DNA from: Bacteroidia bacterium
GTDB taxonomy: Bacteria > Bacteroidota > Bacteroidia > NS11-12g > UBA9320
Assembly (NCBI GenBank): GCA_029253325.1
Contig: JAQWZS010000003.1
Span: 1 to 7,565, forward strand
Direction of reading: 5' to 3'
DNA: 7,565 bases
Positions 1 through 5,499 of the stretch are shown piece after piece (position 1 is the first letter of the stretch; the number at the start of each line of letters is the position of its first letter). The notes under the pieces are model-generated. The model had not been told where the DNA came from. It made no database searches and saw only the letters and a list, made by a program, of their open reading frames with translations. The position numbers and the translations under genes are program-made.

Positions 1-231
1 GTTAAATTCTTGTGACTCAATATCTGCAATTAACCAGCCCTCGGATGCAAACATAAAGATATGTTCTTTTCCCTTGTTATCAATGATATAGCTTCTTAAT
101 AATCCTTTTTGGACAAAAAATGCTTTTGAGCTCCTTTTCCCTGCTCTCTGAAGAGTTTCTTTTTTCTTATATTCTTTGGTTTGGGAATTAGGATCGATGT
201 CAAGCAGATTTGATAAATTATCCTTAATCAT
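1..231 (-). CDS. Crp/Fnr-family transcriptional regulator, N-terminal part (cut by window edge)
   Basis: The minus strand is open from an ATG at 231 to the window edge and encodes 77 residues beginning MIKDNLSNLLDID. The stretch QRAGKRSSKAFFVQKGLLRSY (residues 29-49), then a charged turn (DNKGKEH), FMFASEGW and ADIES, matches the start of the cyclic nucleotide-binding beta-barrel of Crp/Fnr proteins as found in Bacteroidota. The rest of that barrel and the expected C-terminal winged helix lie outside the window, so the ligand and DNA-binding class cannot be judged. Family members are cytoplasmic one-component regulators; many in Bacteroidota lack the cAMP-binding arginine. A TAATTTTG promoter-like box lies 34 nt upstream. 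The gene is separated from the next minus-strand gene by 433 bases and a terminator, so it probably has its own promoter. Family call is confident; function is unknown. Confidence 0.8.
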   Translation of the reverse strand, partial: MIKDNLSNLLDIDPNSQTKEYKKKETLQRAGKRSSKAFFVQKGLLRSYIIDNKGKEHIFMFASEGWLIADIESQEFN

Positions 232-265
232 TTATGATTATGTATTTCGTGATTGGACAGAAGAG

Positions 266-273
266 CAAAATTA
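266..273 (-). promoter_or_regulatory. Possible Bacteroidota -7 box (TAATTTTG) for the Crp/Fnr gene
   Basis: Read on the minus strand this is TAATTTTG, which fits the Bacteroidota -7 consensus TAnnTTTG. It ends 34 nt before the ATG at 231. No TTTG-like -33 element is visible about 19-21 nt further upstream, so support is from one element only. Confidence 0.3.
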
Positions 274-378
274 CTAGAAAATAATTGGTTATAATTATAT
301 AAAAAGTCCATTTACTCCTCACAAGAAAAAATCGTTGAACTCGTTAAGAATCGAACCACATAAAACTGATTGATTTTC

Positions 379-403
379 TGATACTTATCAGGATAAGTCA
401 TCA
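379..403. promoter_or_regulatory. Inverted repeat, operator-like
   Basis: ACTTATC and GATAAGT form perfect 7-base arms around a 2-base centre (AG). The symmetry extends to flanking TGAT on the left and ATCA on the right, with one extra C on the right side. The 2-base centre is too short for a stable RNA hairpin, which favours a site for a dimeric DNA-binding protein. It lies about 150 bases upstream of the Crp/Fnr start codon. Which protein binds, if any, cannot be told from sequence. Confidence 0.35.
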
Positions 404-427
404 ATATCCAGTCAAATAATCAAACCC

Positions 428-442
428 ATGTCGAACTTTTCA
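428..442 (+). repeat. 15-nt word shared with 2523-2537
   Basis: ATGTCGAACTTTTCA occurs here and, identically and in the same orientation, at 2523-2537. Both copies are intergenic and close to a terminator hairpin on the minus strand. It is short and could be chance, so it is listed only as a possible fragment of a larger dispersed element. Confidence 0.3.
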
Positions 443-494
443 CTTCAGAAGAGGTCTCTGCAATTTACTGGAAAACAAGACGTTATATAGAAAT

Positions 495-524
495 AAAAAA
501 GGCCTCCAAAATTGGAAGCCTTTT
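495..524 (-). terminator. Rho-independent terminator for the secreted EEP-family gene
   Basis: Bases 497-508 pair with 513-524: AAAAGGC, a C/A mismatch, then TCCA, around a 4-base loop. On the minus strand the stem runs into a T-tract (complement of 495-500, then another A/T run to 491). It lies about 140 bases past the stop of the minus-strand gene ending at 665, the only gene reading towards it. The plus-strand side has only four T residues, so it could act weakly in both directions. Confidence 0.7.
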
Positions 525-533
525 CAGTAAAGT

Positions 534-564
534 CTATCAGACTCTTATCGAATCTTTAGACTGA
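534..564 (+). repeat. Dispersed 31-nt repeat, copy 1
   Basis: This matches 5390-5420 at 29 of 31 positions in the same orientation. The core reads GACTCTTATC, one variable base (G here, T in copy 2), then AATCTTTAGACTGA. It lies between the stop of the EEP-family gene and its terminator, so it would be part of that transcript's 3' untranslated region. No coding sense and no known element recognised. Confidence 0.6.
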
Positions 565-664
565 GGATCTAGTCAAATCAAATTAATTGGTTCGATAAAT
601 CACATTTAGTAGAGTCTTTGTTAATGTTGTCAAAACGTTAGCTCGACAATCCATTTAAATAAAC

Positions 665-2419
665 TTATTTAATGAATTTCTTACGATAAGTCTTATTGGT
701 ATTAGTTTCTTTCAATACAATAAAATAACTTCCTGTATAAAGCGATTCAATTTGAATAGTTGGATTAGTTAAAACACCACTTAGAACTTTTTTACCCAAT
801 ACATTGAAAATCTGATAGGTATTCATTTTAGTATTTGAACTAATGGTGATTTGGTTTTTTGCTGGATTGGGTATGAGTTGAATGGAGGTCGGGAAAATAC
901 TATTCACTTCATTAAGTGACTTGGTAACTTCAAAATCTGCAATCACAGGAAAGTGATCCGATGCAGATTCAGTATTATTAATATCCAAGCCATATTTCCC
1001 TAATCGACTAACATTCATTTCTTCTGTTCTTAAAACAAAGGATTTTTCCACCGAGACAACTGCATCTGAATATAAAATATAGTCAAGTTTCCCAGGAGGA
1101 TAAGAACCATTTTCATTTTTCCATGTGAAAGAGAACCTACTATCCGAATGTAAACTTATAAGATCACTAACTTCAGAATTATCCCAATCTGGATAGGAAG
1201 GCAATCCGTAATCAATAGTATTTTGGATATCTCCAGAAATCAACGTGGTCAGTTGTTGTGAATAGCCCACAAGATTTAAGTCACCAGCATACACAAATGG
1301 GGTATTTCTTGACAGGTCAATTTCCCCACCTTTAGTCTTGGCATCATTAATAAATCTAGAGTATGCGTCAGCTTGATCTTGTCTGCCACTTTCATTTCCA
1401 CAACAATTCAAGTGGGCATTTGTGAATAGGATATCTGATGAATATTTATCTGGCAAATTAATAAGGACAGGGAACTGATTGGGTAATTCTTCCCAACGAT
1501 CGAGAATTTCCCATTTTGAAGCTGTGATAAGACCCCTGTCTATTTGTTTCTCTACATACCAACCATTATTAGTATTCAATGGTAACCACTGATCCATAAT
1601 AGATTTCACGTAATTAGCTTCAGTGTTCCAACATTCTGAAAATCCAATAATATCGGGCTTAATCGCTTTAATAATTTTTTCAAAATGTGATTTTCTCATT
1701 AGGTCAGTTAGACCATTAGATAGCGTATTATATGCCACTATCCTAATTAGATCATCGCTTTTTTTATTAATATCAACTAAATCATATCCGTTCAAACGAG
1801 ACTCATCAAAATCATATAACAAATTTCCACTATTAGGTATTCTATCGTTGTTGGATAAATTGGCGACAATCAATTTTAAATTAGAGGCTTTAAAGAGTCT
1901 ATTTTGCCCATCAGGCATAACATTTCTTGGAATAGCTATTTCAAAACTATTTGATGTAACCGTAGGAGCAACCCTAAGATGAATGTCATTCAAGGAAATT
2001 GAATTAAGGTTTGGGTTATAAAAATTTACACGTCGATCCTTTAAATTTAATACTAAGTCTGCACCAAATTCAGTGAATTTAGAATCACCAGTTGAAGCAT
2101 CATTGTCAGTGTCTAAATAAATATGAATATTGTGATCAATTATATTATCCGAAAAATCGAACTCTTTATCTGCTTTTAATCGAATGAATAAATAATCCCT
2201 ATCATTTGTCAAGGACAAACTCAACAAGTCAATCCCTGAGATCGATTCAGAAGGATCTCTTTCTGTTGTTAAAGTCTCGTGCCAGTCGTTAAATACACCA
2301 TCAATTTCAATTGATGCGGACTGAGCAAAGCAAGAATTTATTGTAAAAACAAGTAGTAACATAGGACAGAGTCTTATGGGTATTGAATTATTAATTTGCT
2401 CAAACCATTTACAAATCAT
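665..2419 (-). CDS. Secreted endonuclease/exonuclease/phosphatase-family protein with T9SS type A sorting domain
   Basis: A 584-residue, probably extracellular phosphodiesterase or nuclease; the substrate is unknown. The ATG at 2419 is preferred over the upstream TTG at 2428, because that TTG overlaps a TATATTTG promoter box. Residues 1-33 form a signal peptide with a hydrophobic core and FAQ at the end. Residues 37-167 start with IDGVFNDW and contain YLDTDND, like the beta-sandwich sugar-binding domains (CBM9/DOMON-like) found in secreted enzymes. Residues 222-498 are the EEP domain: RIVAYNTL (Asn231), FSEC (Glu262), NAHL (His336), GDLN (Asp380, Asn382), LDYIL (Asp446) and SDHFPV (Asp488, His489). 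All expected catalytic and metal-site motifs are present, so it should be active. The last 75 residues (LIPNPAKNQITIS, FNVLGKKV, GSYFIVL, KKFIK) are a Por-type T9SS type A tail, cleaved during export. EEP domains also occur in sphingomyelinases and inositol phosphatases, so the nuclease label is provisional. Confidence 0.88.
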   Translation of the reverse strand: MICKWFEQINNSIPIRLCPMLLLVFTINSCFAQSASIEIDGVFNDWHETLTTERDPSESISGIDLLSLSLTNDRDYLFIRLKADKEFDFSDNIIDHNIHIYLDTDNDASTGDSKFTEFGADLVLNLKDRRVNFYNPNLNSISLNDIHLRVAPTVTSNSFEIAIPRNVMPDGQNRLFKASNLKLIVANLSNNDRIPNSGNLLYDFDESRLNGYDLVDINKKSDDLIRIVAYNTLSNGLTDLMRKSHFEKIIKAIKPDIIGFSECWNTEANYVKSIMDQWLPLNTNNGWYVEKQIDRGLITASKWEILDRWEELPNQFPVLINLPDKYSSDILFTNAHLNCCGNESGRQDQADAYSRFINDAKTKGGEIDLSRNTPFVYAGDLNLVGYSQQLTTLISGDIQNTIDYGLPSYPDWDNSEVSDLISLHSDSRFSFTWKNENGSYPPGKLDYILYSDAVVSVEKSFVLRTEEMNVSRLGKYGLDINNTESASDHFPVIADFEVTKSLNEVNSIFPTSIQLIPNPAKNQITISSNTKMNTYQIFNVLGKKVLSGVLTNPTIQIESLYTGSYFIVLKETNTNKTYRKKFIK

Positions 2420-2425
2420 ATTGAA

Positions 2426-2433
2426 CAAATATA
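2426..2433 (-). promoter_or_regulatory. Possible -7 box (TATATTTG) directly before the EEP-family gene
   Basis: On the minus strand this reads TATATTTG, a full match to TAnnTTTG. Only 6 nt separate it from the ATG at 2419, so transcription would begin at or within a few bases of the start codon. No clear TTTG -33 element stands 19-21 nt upstream. Its overlap with the TTG at 2428 argues for the downstream ATG as the true start. Confidence 0.4.
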
Positions 2434-2461
2434 CTTAATACTTGAATGAGTTAAGACTAAC

Positions 2462-2501
2462 AAAAAAGCGAAATAGTGAACTAAAACTCAACTATTCCGC
2501 T
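2462..2501 (-). terminator. Rho-independent terminator for the TPR-HTH regulator gene
   Basis: Bases 2467-2477 (AGCGAAATAGT) pair with 2491-2501 (ACTATTCCGCT) with one mismatch, around a 13-base loop. On the minus strand the stem is followed by six T residues (complement of 2462-2467). It lies about 170 bases beyond the stop of the regulator gene at 2669 and just upstream of the next gene's promoter box, separating the two transcripts. Confidence 0.8.
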
Positions 2502-2522
2502 CTGGTAGCCACGAGGCTCCTT

Positions 2523-2537
2523 ATGTCGAACTTTTCA
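2523..2537 (+). repeat. 15-nt word shared with 428-442
   Basis: Identical copy of ATGTCGAACTTTTCA in the same orientation. It lies in the 249-base gap between the regulator gene and the EEP-family gene, next to the terminator. The rest of this gap shows nothing else I recognise. Confidence 0.3.
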
Positions 2538-2668
2538 ATCATCTAATTGTACAAGACCGATGCTGCTAGTAAATTATGTTCTGTCTTTAGTGAGATTGAG
2601 TCTTGGTCTGAACATCACTACAACTGATTTTGCAAGTAGGATCTTGGGTATGCGAAGTATAACCTTGT

Positions 2669-4270
2669 TTACTTATTTGATATTTTGATAGCTGTAAGAA
2701 TCAATGAAACCTTTTTGTATTTTGTTTCCTTAATTTCAAAGTAATCATACATCCTTCTTAATGATGAACCTATCCCGTCGATACTCATAAATGCTTTGTC
2801 AGCTATCTCTTTATTCATAGCTACAGGATTGTCAAGTAATATTAAAAGCACATTCCAATCAGTTTCATTTAAAACTCGTTTTAAATAATCATCTATCTTA
2901 TCTTTTGACAATTTGAATTTGTTTGAATCTAGCATTGATTTAACTTTATTTTCTTTTAAGAATTTAATTTCATTGAGTAACTCTTCCCTTCTTTCTTTAT
3001 TCTTTTTGTTCTGAGAAAAATTATGGTAAATAATGATTAATATGATTAATAATGAGATGGTAATTATTAAAAAAATCTTTTTCAATTGATTTACATCTTT
3101 TTCAGCTTTTTCTCTTTCTGCATTTAGTTTATTGTCAAATAATTTAGCTTCATATTCATTTCTGATGGTCTCTCTGGCAATTTCGAAACTATTTATCCTC
3201 TCTTGTATACTATCATTATATGCAGAATAGAGTTCATACATTTGAAGAGAAAGATCCCATTTTTTTTGATATTTATATCCAACGTGAAGAAAATCGTAGA
3301 TATCTCTTTTTAAATTGAAAGTTGAATTAATTGGCAAGTCCTTCAATATCTTTTCCATTTCTGAAATGGACTGATTCTTATTTTTTGAATAGTCTATTTG
3401 AATGTATGTTATTTTAGCTTCGATGATATCACGCTGGACACCTAAATCCCTGGTAAGAATGAGATTTTTACGAGCAAAAGCATATGCAATTTCTAATTGA
3501 TTTAGCTCAAAATTTATTTTAGCTAACATATTATAACAAGCTGCTATATAATATTTAGCATTAATTTCTTGGAGTATTTTTAGTGCATTATCAAATTGTT
3601 TTTGAGCATCATAAAAAGACATTTTCTCCCAATGAATGAGGCCAATATTCATCATGATTGTTGCTATACTTTGCTTATCATAATTATTTTTTTGATATAA
3701 ATCTAACGATTTTCGGTAATGCTCTAATGCAATATCGTGATTGCCAATAGTTGAGTTTATAGCTCCGATACCTAAAAGCATTCTTGCTACTCCGTCAAAA
3801 TCATCTTGTTTAGCAAAAATATTTTTTGCTTCGTTGTAAAATTGGATGGATTTAAGGTGCTCCTTCTGATCAAAATAAATATTACCTAAGTTGCCAGTTA
3901 TAATAGCCTCGAGCCTCAGATTTCCCATCTTTTTAGCAACTATTTTAGCTTGTTTATAATGGGATCTTGCCTGTTTTAATTGGTTCTTATTTCTGTATAT
4001 GTTTCCCTTTCTGAGAAGAGCACGAAATAGTTCTCGGTCAACCTTCTTTTTAAATGCTAGATCATAGTGATAATCAAGACTAATTAGAACAGAATCAGCC
4101 ATTACTTGGCTATAAATGAGATTATATTCGCTTAATGCCTCAAATCGAACGGAATCAATTTCTTCTTCATTTTCCCATATTGATTTTAGCGAGTCTATTT
4201 GATTTAAGGAATAACTGGTTTGACTAAAAATCAGAAATAGGGGAAGTAAAATGAGAGAAATTTTTGTCAT
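2669..4270 (-). CDS. Membrane-anchored TPR regulator with C-terminal LuxR-like HTH
   Basis: A 533-residue envelope-spanning regulator, inferred to sense something outside the cytoplasm and act on DNA. Residues 1-21 are a signal peptide. Residues about 84-276 hold at least five TPR units (for example LLRKGNIYRNKNQLKQARSH and NLGNIYFDQKEHLKSIQFY), with weaker helical repeats to about 350. A charged coiled coil (360-397) leads into one membrane helix (398-416, IFLIITISLLIILIIIY), then a second coil with KNKERREELLNEIKFLKENK. Residues 462-530 look like a LuxR/GerE-type HTH: LNETDWNVLLILLD, NKEIADKAFMSIDGIGSSLRRMYDYF, then ILTAI. The positions match the 'NKEIA...S...V.....R.Y' pattern of that fold. 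TPRs should be periplasmic and the HTH cytoplasmic. This architecture is common in Bacteroidota, but target genes are usually unknown. A promoter-like pair precedes it and a terminator follows, so it is probably monocistronic. Confidence 0.85.
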   Translation of the reverse strand: MTKISLILLPLFLIFSQTSYSLNQIDSLKSIWENEEEIDSVRFEALSEYNLIYSQVMADSVLISLDYHYDLAFKKKVDRELFRALLRKGNIYRNKNQLKQARSHYKQAKIVAKKMGNLRLEAIITGNLGNIYFDQKEHLKSIQFYNEAKNIFAKQDDFDGVARMLLGIGAINSTIGNHDIALEHYRKSLDLYQKNNYDKQSIATIMMNIGLIHWEKMSFYDAQKQFDNALKILQEINAKYYIAACYNMLAKINFELNQLEIAYAFARKNLILTRDLGVQRDIIEAKITYIQIDYSKNKNQSISEMEKILKDLPINSTFNLKRDIYDFLHVGYKYQKKWDLSLQMYELYSAYNDSIQERINSFEIARETIRNEYEAKLFDNKLNAEREKAEKDVNQLKKIFLIITISLLIILIIIYHNFSQNKKNKERREELLNEIKFLKENKVKSMLDSNKFKLSKDKIDDYLKRVLNETDWNVLLILLDNPVAMNKEIADKAFMSIDGIGSSLRRMYDYFEIKETKYKKVSLILTAIKISNK

Positions 4271-4311
4271 ATATCGATTAAAAGCAGTTGTTTAAATCCA
4301 GGTATAATTAC

Positions 4312-4342
4312 CAAATCTAATGTTTTTCACATTCAGTTCAAT
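4312..4342 (-). promoter_or_regulatory. Probable Bacteroidota promoter for the TPR-HTH regulator
   Basis: On the minus strand ATTG (4342-4339), a 19-base spacer and TAGATTTG (4319-4312) fit the Bacteroidota pattern TTTG-N19-21-TAnnTTTG with one mismatch in the -33 element. The leader to the ATG at 4270 would be about 35-40 nt. This is the best promoter in the window because both elements are present at the right spacing. Confidence 0.5.
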
Positions 4343-4392
4343 AATCAGATTAGATGTTGAAATACAGGATTATTATAAATGTTAGTTTTTAT

Positions 4393-4812
4393 TTATGGGC
4401 AATTTGAACCTAATCTGTACAAGTGGTATGAGTTAGCTGATCCTAATTGAACTTTATCACCATCACACTCAAATGTAAGAGTGGCAACTAATTCATTATC
4501 ATGATGTAAATCAACAATTAATGTATCACCGTTTACCGTATATGGATGAGTACTAGGAAGATGATTGCCATCGTTAGCTTCATAGGTGTTGTATAATGAA
4601 TCGCAATTATCGGAGGTGCAATAGTAAGTGTAGCGGGTACCATCTTCGTAAATGTACATTGTGTTTAACTGATTGTCTTTATAAGTCCATTTACCTTCAA
4701 TAGAATAATTTATTGAATCGCTTGTTGGTCCAGGTAAGTTTTCTTGGTCGTCGTTACAAGCCAACAATGTTGTAGTTAAAGATAATATTAGTGCTAATTT
4801 GTTTAAATTCAT
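4393..4812 (-). CDS. Small lipoprotein of unknown function
   Basis: A 139-residue protein starting MNLNKLALILSLTTTLLAC. The frame is open further upstream to an ATG at 4854, but the ATG at 4812 places a proper lipoprotein signal (hydrophobic core, then LLAC with Cys19) at the N terminus, so I chose it. After Cys19 comes an acidic linker (NDDQENLPGPTSDS), then SIEGKWTYK and alternating short strands (MYIYEDGTRYTYY, GDTLIVDLHHDNELVATLTFE, YHLYRLG). This pattern, beginning with G-x-W, resembles small lipocalin-like beta-barrel lipoproteins common in Bacteroidota, but the match is only by look. Cys65, Cys70, Cys116 and Cys138 could form two disulfides. It is expected in the outer or inner membrane facing the periplasm or outside. 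It is transcribed away from the adhesin gene, and 122 bases separate it from the regulator gene. No clear terminator follows. Confidence 0.7.
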   Translation of the reverse strand: MNLNKLALILSLTTTLLACNDDQENLPGPTSDSINYSIEGKWTYKDNQLNTMYIYEDGTRYTYYCTSDNCDSLYNTYEANDGNHLPSTHPYTVNGDTLIVDLHHDNELVATLTFECDGDKVQLGSANSYHLYRLGSNCP

Positions 4813-4871
4813 ATTACAATAATCATGTAAATAAACCTGAGTATACTCACGCATAGGGGTGAATTCAATCC

Positions 4872-4932
4872 CAAACCACAGGGCTACACCACCATTCTGA
4901 GCAAAGGCTTTGGTTAGTAAACCGATATTTTA
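4872..4932 (+). repeat. Dispersed direct repeat, copy A (61 nt)
   Basis: This aligns with 7509-7565 in the same orientation. Shared blocks in order are CAAACCA (4872), AGGG followed by a pyrimidine-variable TA-AC segment, CTGAGCAAAGGCT (4897-4909) and AAACCGATATTTTA (4919-4932). Several differences between the copies are C/T transitions, as in an old duplication. It lies upstream of the lipoprotein gene, and with copy B it brackets the adhesin gene. I do not recognise it as a known insertion sequence end or integron attC site. Confidence 0.7.
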
Positions 4933-4965
4933 AAAGGGTACGGGGGTGTTTTATAATAAAAATAG

Positions 4966-5013
4966 TTGGGATTTTTTGGGATTTATCTGTAAAACGATAC
5001 CTAAATCGATACC
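4966..5013. repeat. Short direct repeats TTGGGATTT x2 and CGATACC x2
   Basis: TTGGGATTT occurs at 4966-4974 and 4976-4984, a 10-base period. CGATACC occurs at 4995-5001 and 5007-5013, a 12-base period. Helical-repeat spacing of short words is typical of protein-binding arrays such as recombinase arm sites, but no recombinase gene is present in this window, so this is only suggestive. Confidence 0.35.
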
Positions 5014-5022
5014 CTTAGGCAT

Positions 5023-5066
5023 AAAAAAACCTACAATTATCTGTATAACAGTTAATTACAGGTTTT
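5023..5066 (-). terminator. Orphan terminator-like hairpin
   Basis: Bases 5026-5032 (AAAACCT) pair with 5060-5066 (AGGTTTT). After a 2-base mismatch, AATTA (5035-5039) pairs with TAATT (5053-5057), and CTGT (5041-5044) pairs with ACAG (5048-5051). On the minus strand the stem is followed by seven T residues (complement of 5023-5029). No minus-strand gene ends near it: the next sequence to the right is non-coding, then the plus-strand adhesin. It is therefore either a relic of a lost gene or part of an inserted segment. Confidence 0.55.
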
Positions 5067-5333
5067 AATGGGTAGCACGAATCCGATAGACCCTATTTAT
5101 CGAACAACGATGATAAATTGATAAATCAATTAATTTTTACTCTATGAACCCCGTAAATACTAGGAGTGTTCTATTACCTTTTCCATTCTTATGGAATTAA
5201 TGTAATAAAAAACCAATGTATTGGAGAGATATTTCCCATATATAACCTATCCATTTTATTTAAATTATCGAACCAACAGGTTATAAAATTATAACTTTAT
5301 AAATCAACCCCTATAGTCAAGCTATTGCTCAAT

Positions 5334-5367
5334 CTTGATGTATACTGGTATACATGTATACATCAGG
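5334..5367. promoter_or_regulatory. GTATAC triplet within a 12-bp inverted repeat
   Basis: GTATAC, itself a palindrome, occurs three times at an exact 8-base period (5340, 5348, 5356). The outer copies belong to a longer inverted repeat: CTTGATGTATAC (5334-5345) pairs with GTATACATCAGG (5356-5367), with one G-T wobble, around a 10-base loop. It lies about 130 bases upstream of the adhesin start. It could be an operator array for a dimeric regulator or a leader hairpin; which one cannot be decided here. Confidence 0.45.
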
Positions 5368-5389
5368 TTCGATTCTTGTTGGGTTGAGG

Positions 5390-5420
5390 CTATAAGACTC
5401 TTATCTAATCTTTAGACTGA
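5390..5420 (+). repeat. Dispersed 31-nt repeat, copy 2
   Basis: This matches 534-564 at 29 of 31 positions in the same orientation. Here it stands 80 bases upstream of the adhesin ATG. It also falls inside the loop of a longer pairing, GAGGCT (5386-5391) with AGCCTC (5442-5447). Function unknown. Confidence 0.6.
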
Positions 5421-5485
5421 ATACCACTATTCTTTCTCTAAAGCCTCGATACGTTTTAGCCCACTTCATATTCTTATGAAAAAGG

Positions 5486-5493
5486 TAAATTTG
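5486..5493 (+). promoter_or_regulatory. Possible -7 box (TAAATTTG) directly before the adhesin gene
   Basis: TAAATTTG fully matches TAnnTTTG and ends 6 nt before the ATG at 5500, the same distance as the box before the EEP-family gene. No TTTG element is seen 19-21 nt upstream. If used, the transcript would have almost no leader. An alternative is that transcription starts further upstream and the A-rich AAAAAGG at 5479-5485 helps translation. Confidence 0.4.
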
Positions 5494-5499
5494 TAAGTG

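Larger units (their letters stand above)
232..664. other. Intergenic region between regulator and secreted nuclease-like gene
   Basis: This 433-base stretch holds no reading frame I would defend. It contains, left to right, a possible -7 promoter box for the Crp/Fnr gene (266-273), an inverted repeat (379-403), a 15-nt word shared with another intergenic region (428-442), a terminator hairpin (497-524) and a 31-nt dispersed repeat (534-564). The bases from 565 to 664 show nothing I recognise. Confidence 0.7.
4813..5499. other. 687-base repeat-rich intergenic region between divergent genes
   Basis: Both genes read away from this region, so it carries their control sequences. No reading frame longer than about 20 codons looks real. 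It contains a GAGTATACTC palindrome (4839-4848), repeat copy A (4872-4932), short direct repeats (4966-5013), a terminator hairpin with no gene before it (5023-5066), an AATTGAT-AA-ATCAATT dyad (5116-5131), a GTATAC triplet in a 12-bp inverted repeat (5334-5367), a 31-nt dispersed repeat (5390-5420) and a promoter-like box (5486-5493). It is much longer than needed for two promoters. Confidence 0.65.

Noticed and set aside
601..664. Integron attC-like words (CGTTAGC here, ACCTAAC near 7496)
   Set aside because: The paired RYYYAAC/GTTRRRY ends and the long imperfect dyad of an attC site are not present around either word, and there is no integrase in the window.
1623..1982. Open frame of 119 codons on the plus strand
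   Set aside because: It lies wholly antisense inside the EEP-family gene, whose protein is convincing across the whole length. Its translation shows no recognisable domain.
2501..2600. Possible tRNA remnant on the minus strand (AAGTTCGAC like a T-loop and a 3' GGCTACCA)
   Set aside because: The arms do not pair into a cloverleaf: the T-stem does not close and no acceptor partner is found.
5068..5160. Tiny plus-strand frames MGSTNPIDPIYRTTMIN and MNPVNTRSVLLPFPFLWN
   Set aside because: They are under 20 codons, with no ribosome-binding signal or recognisable peptide type, and overlap the orphan hairpin region.
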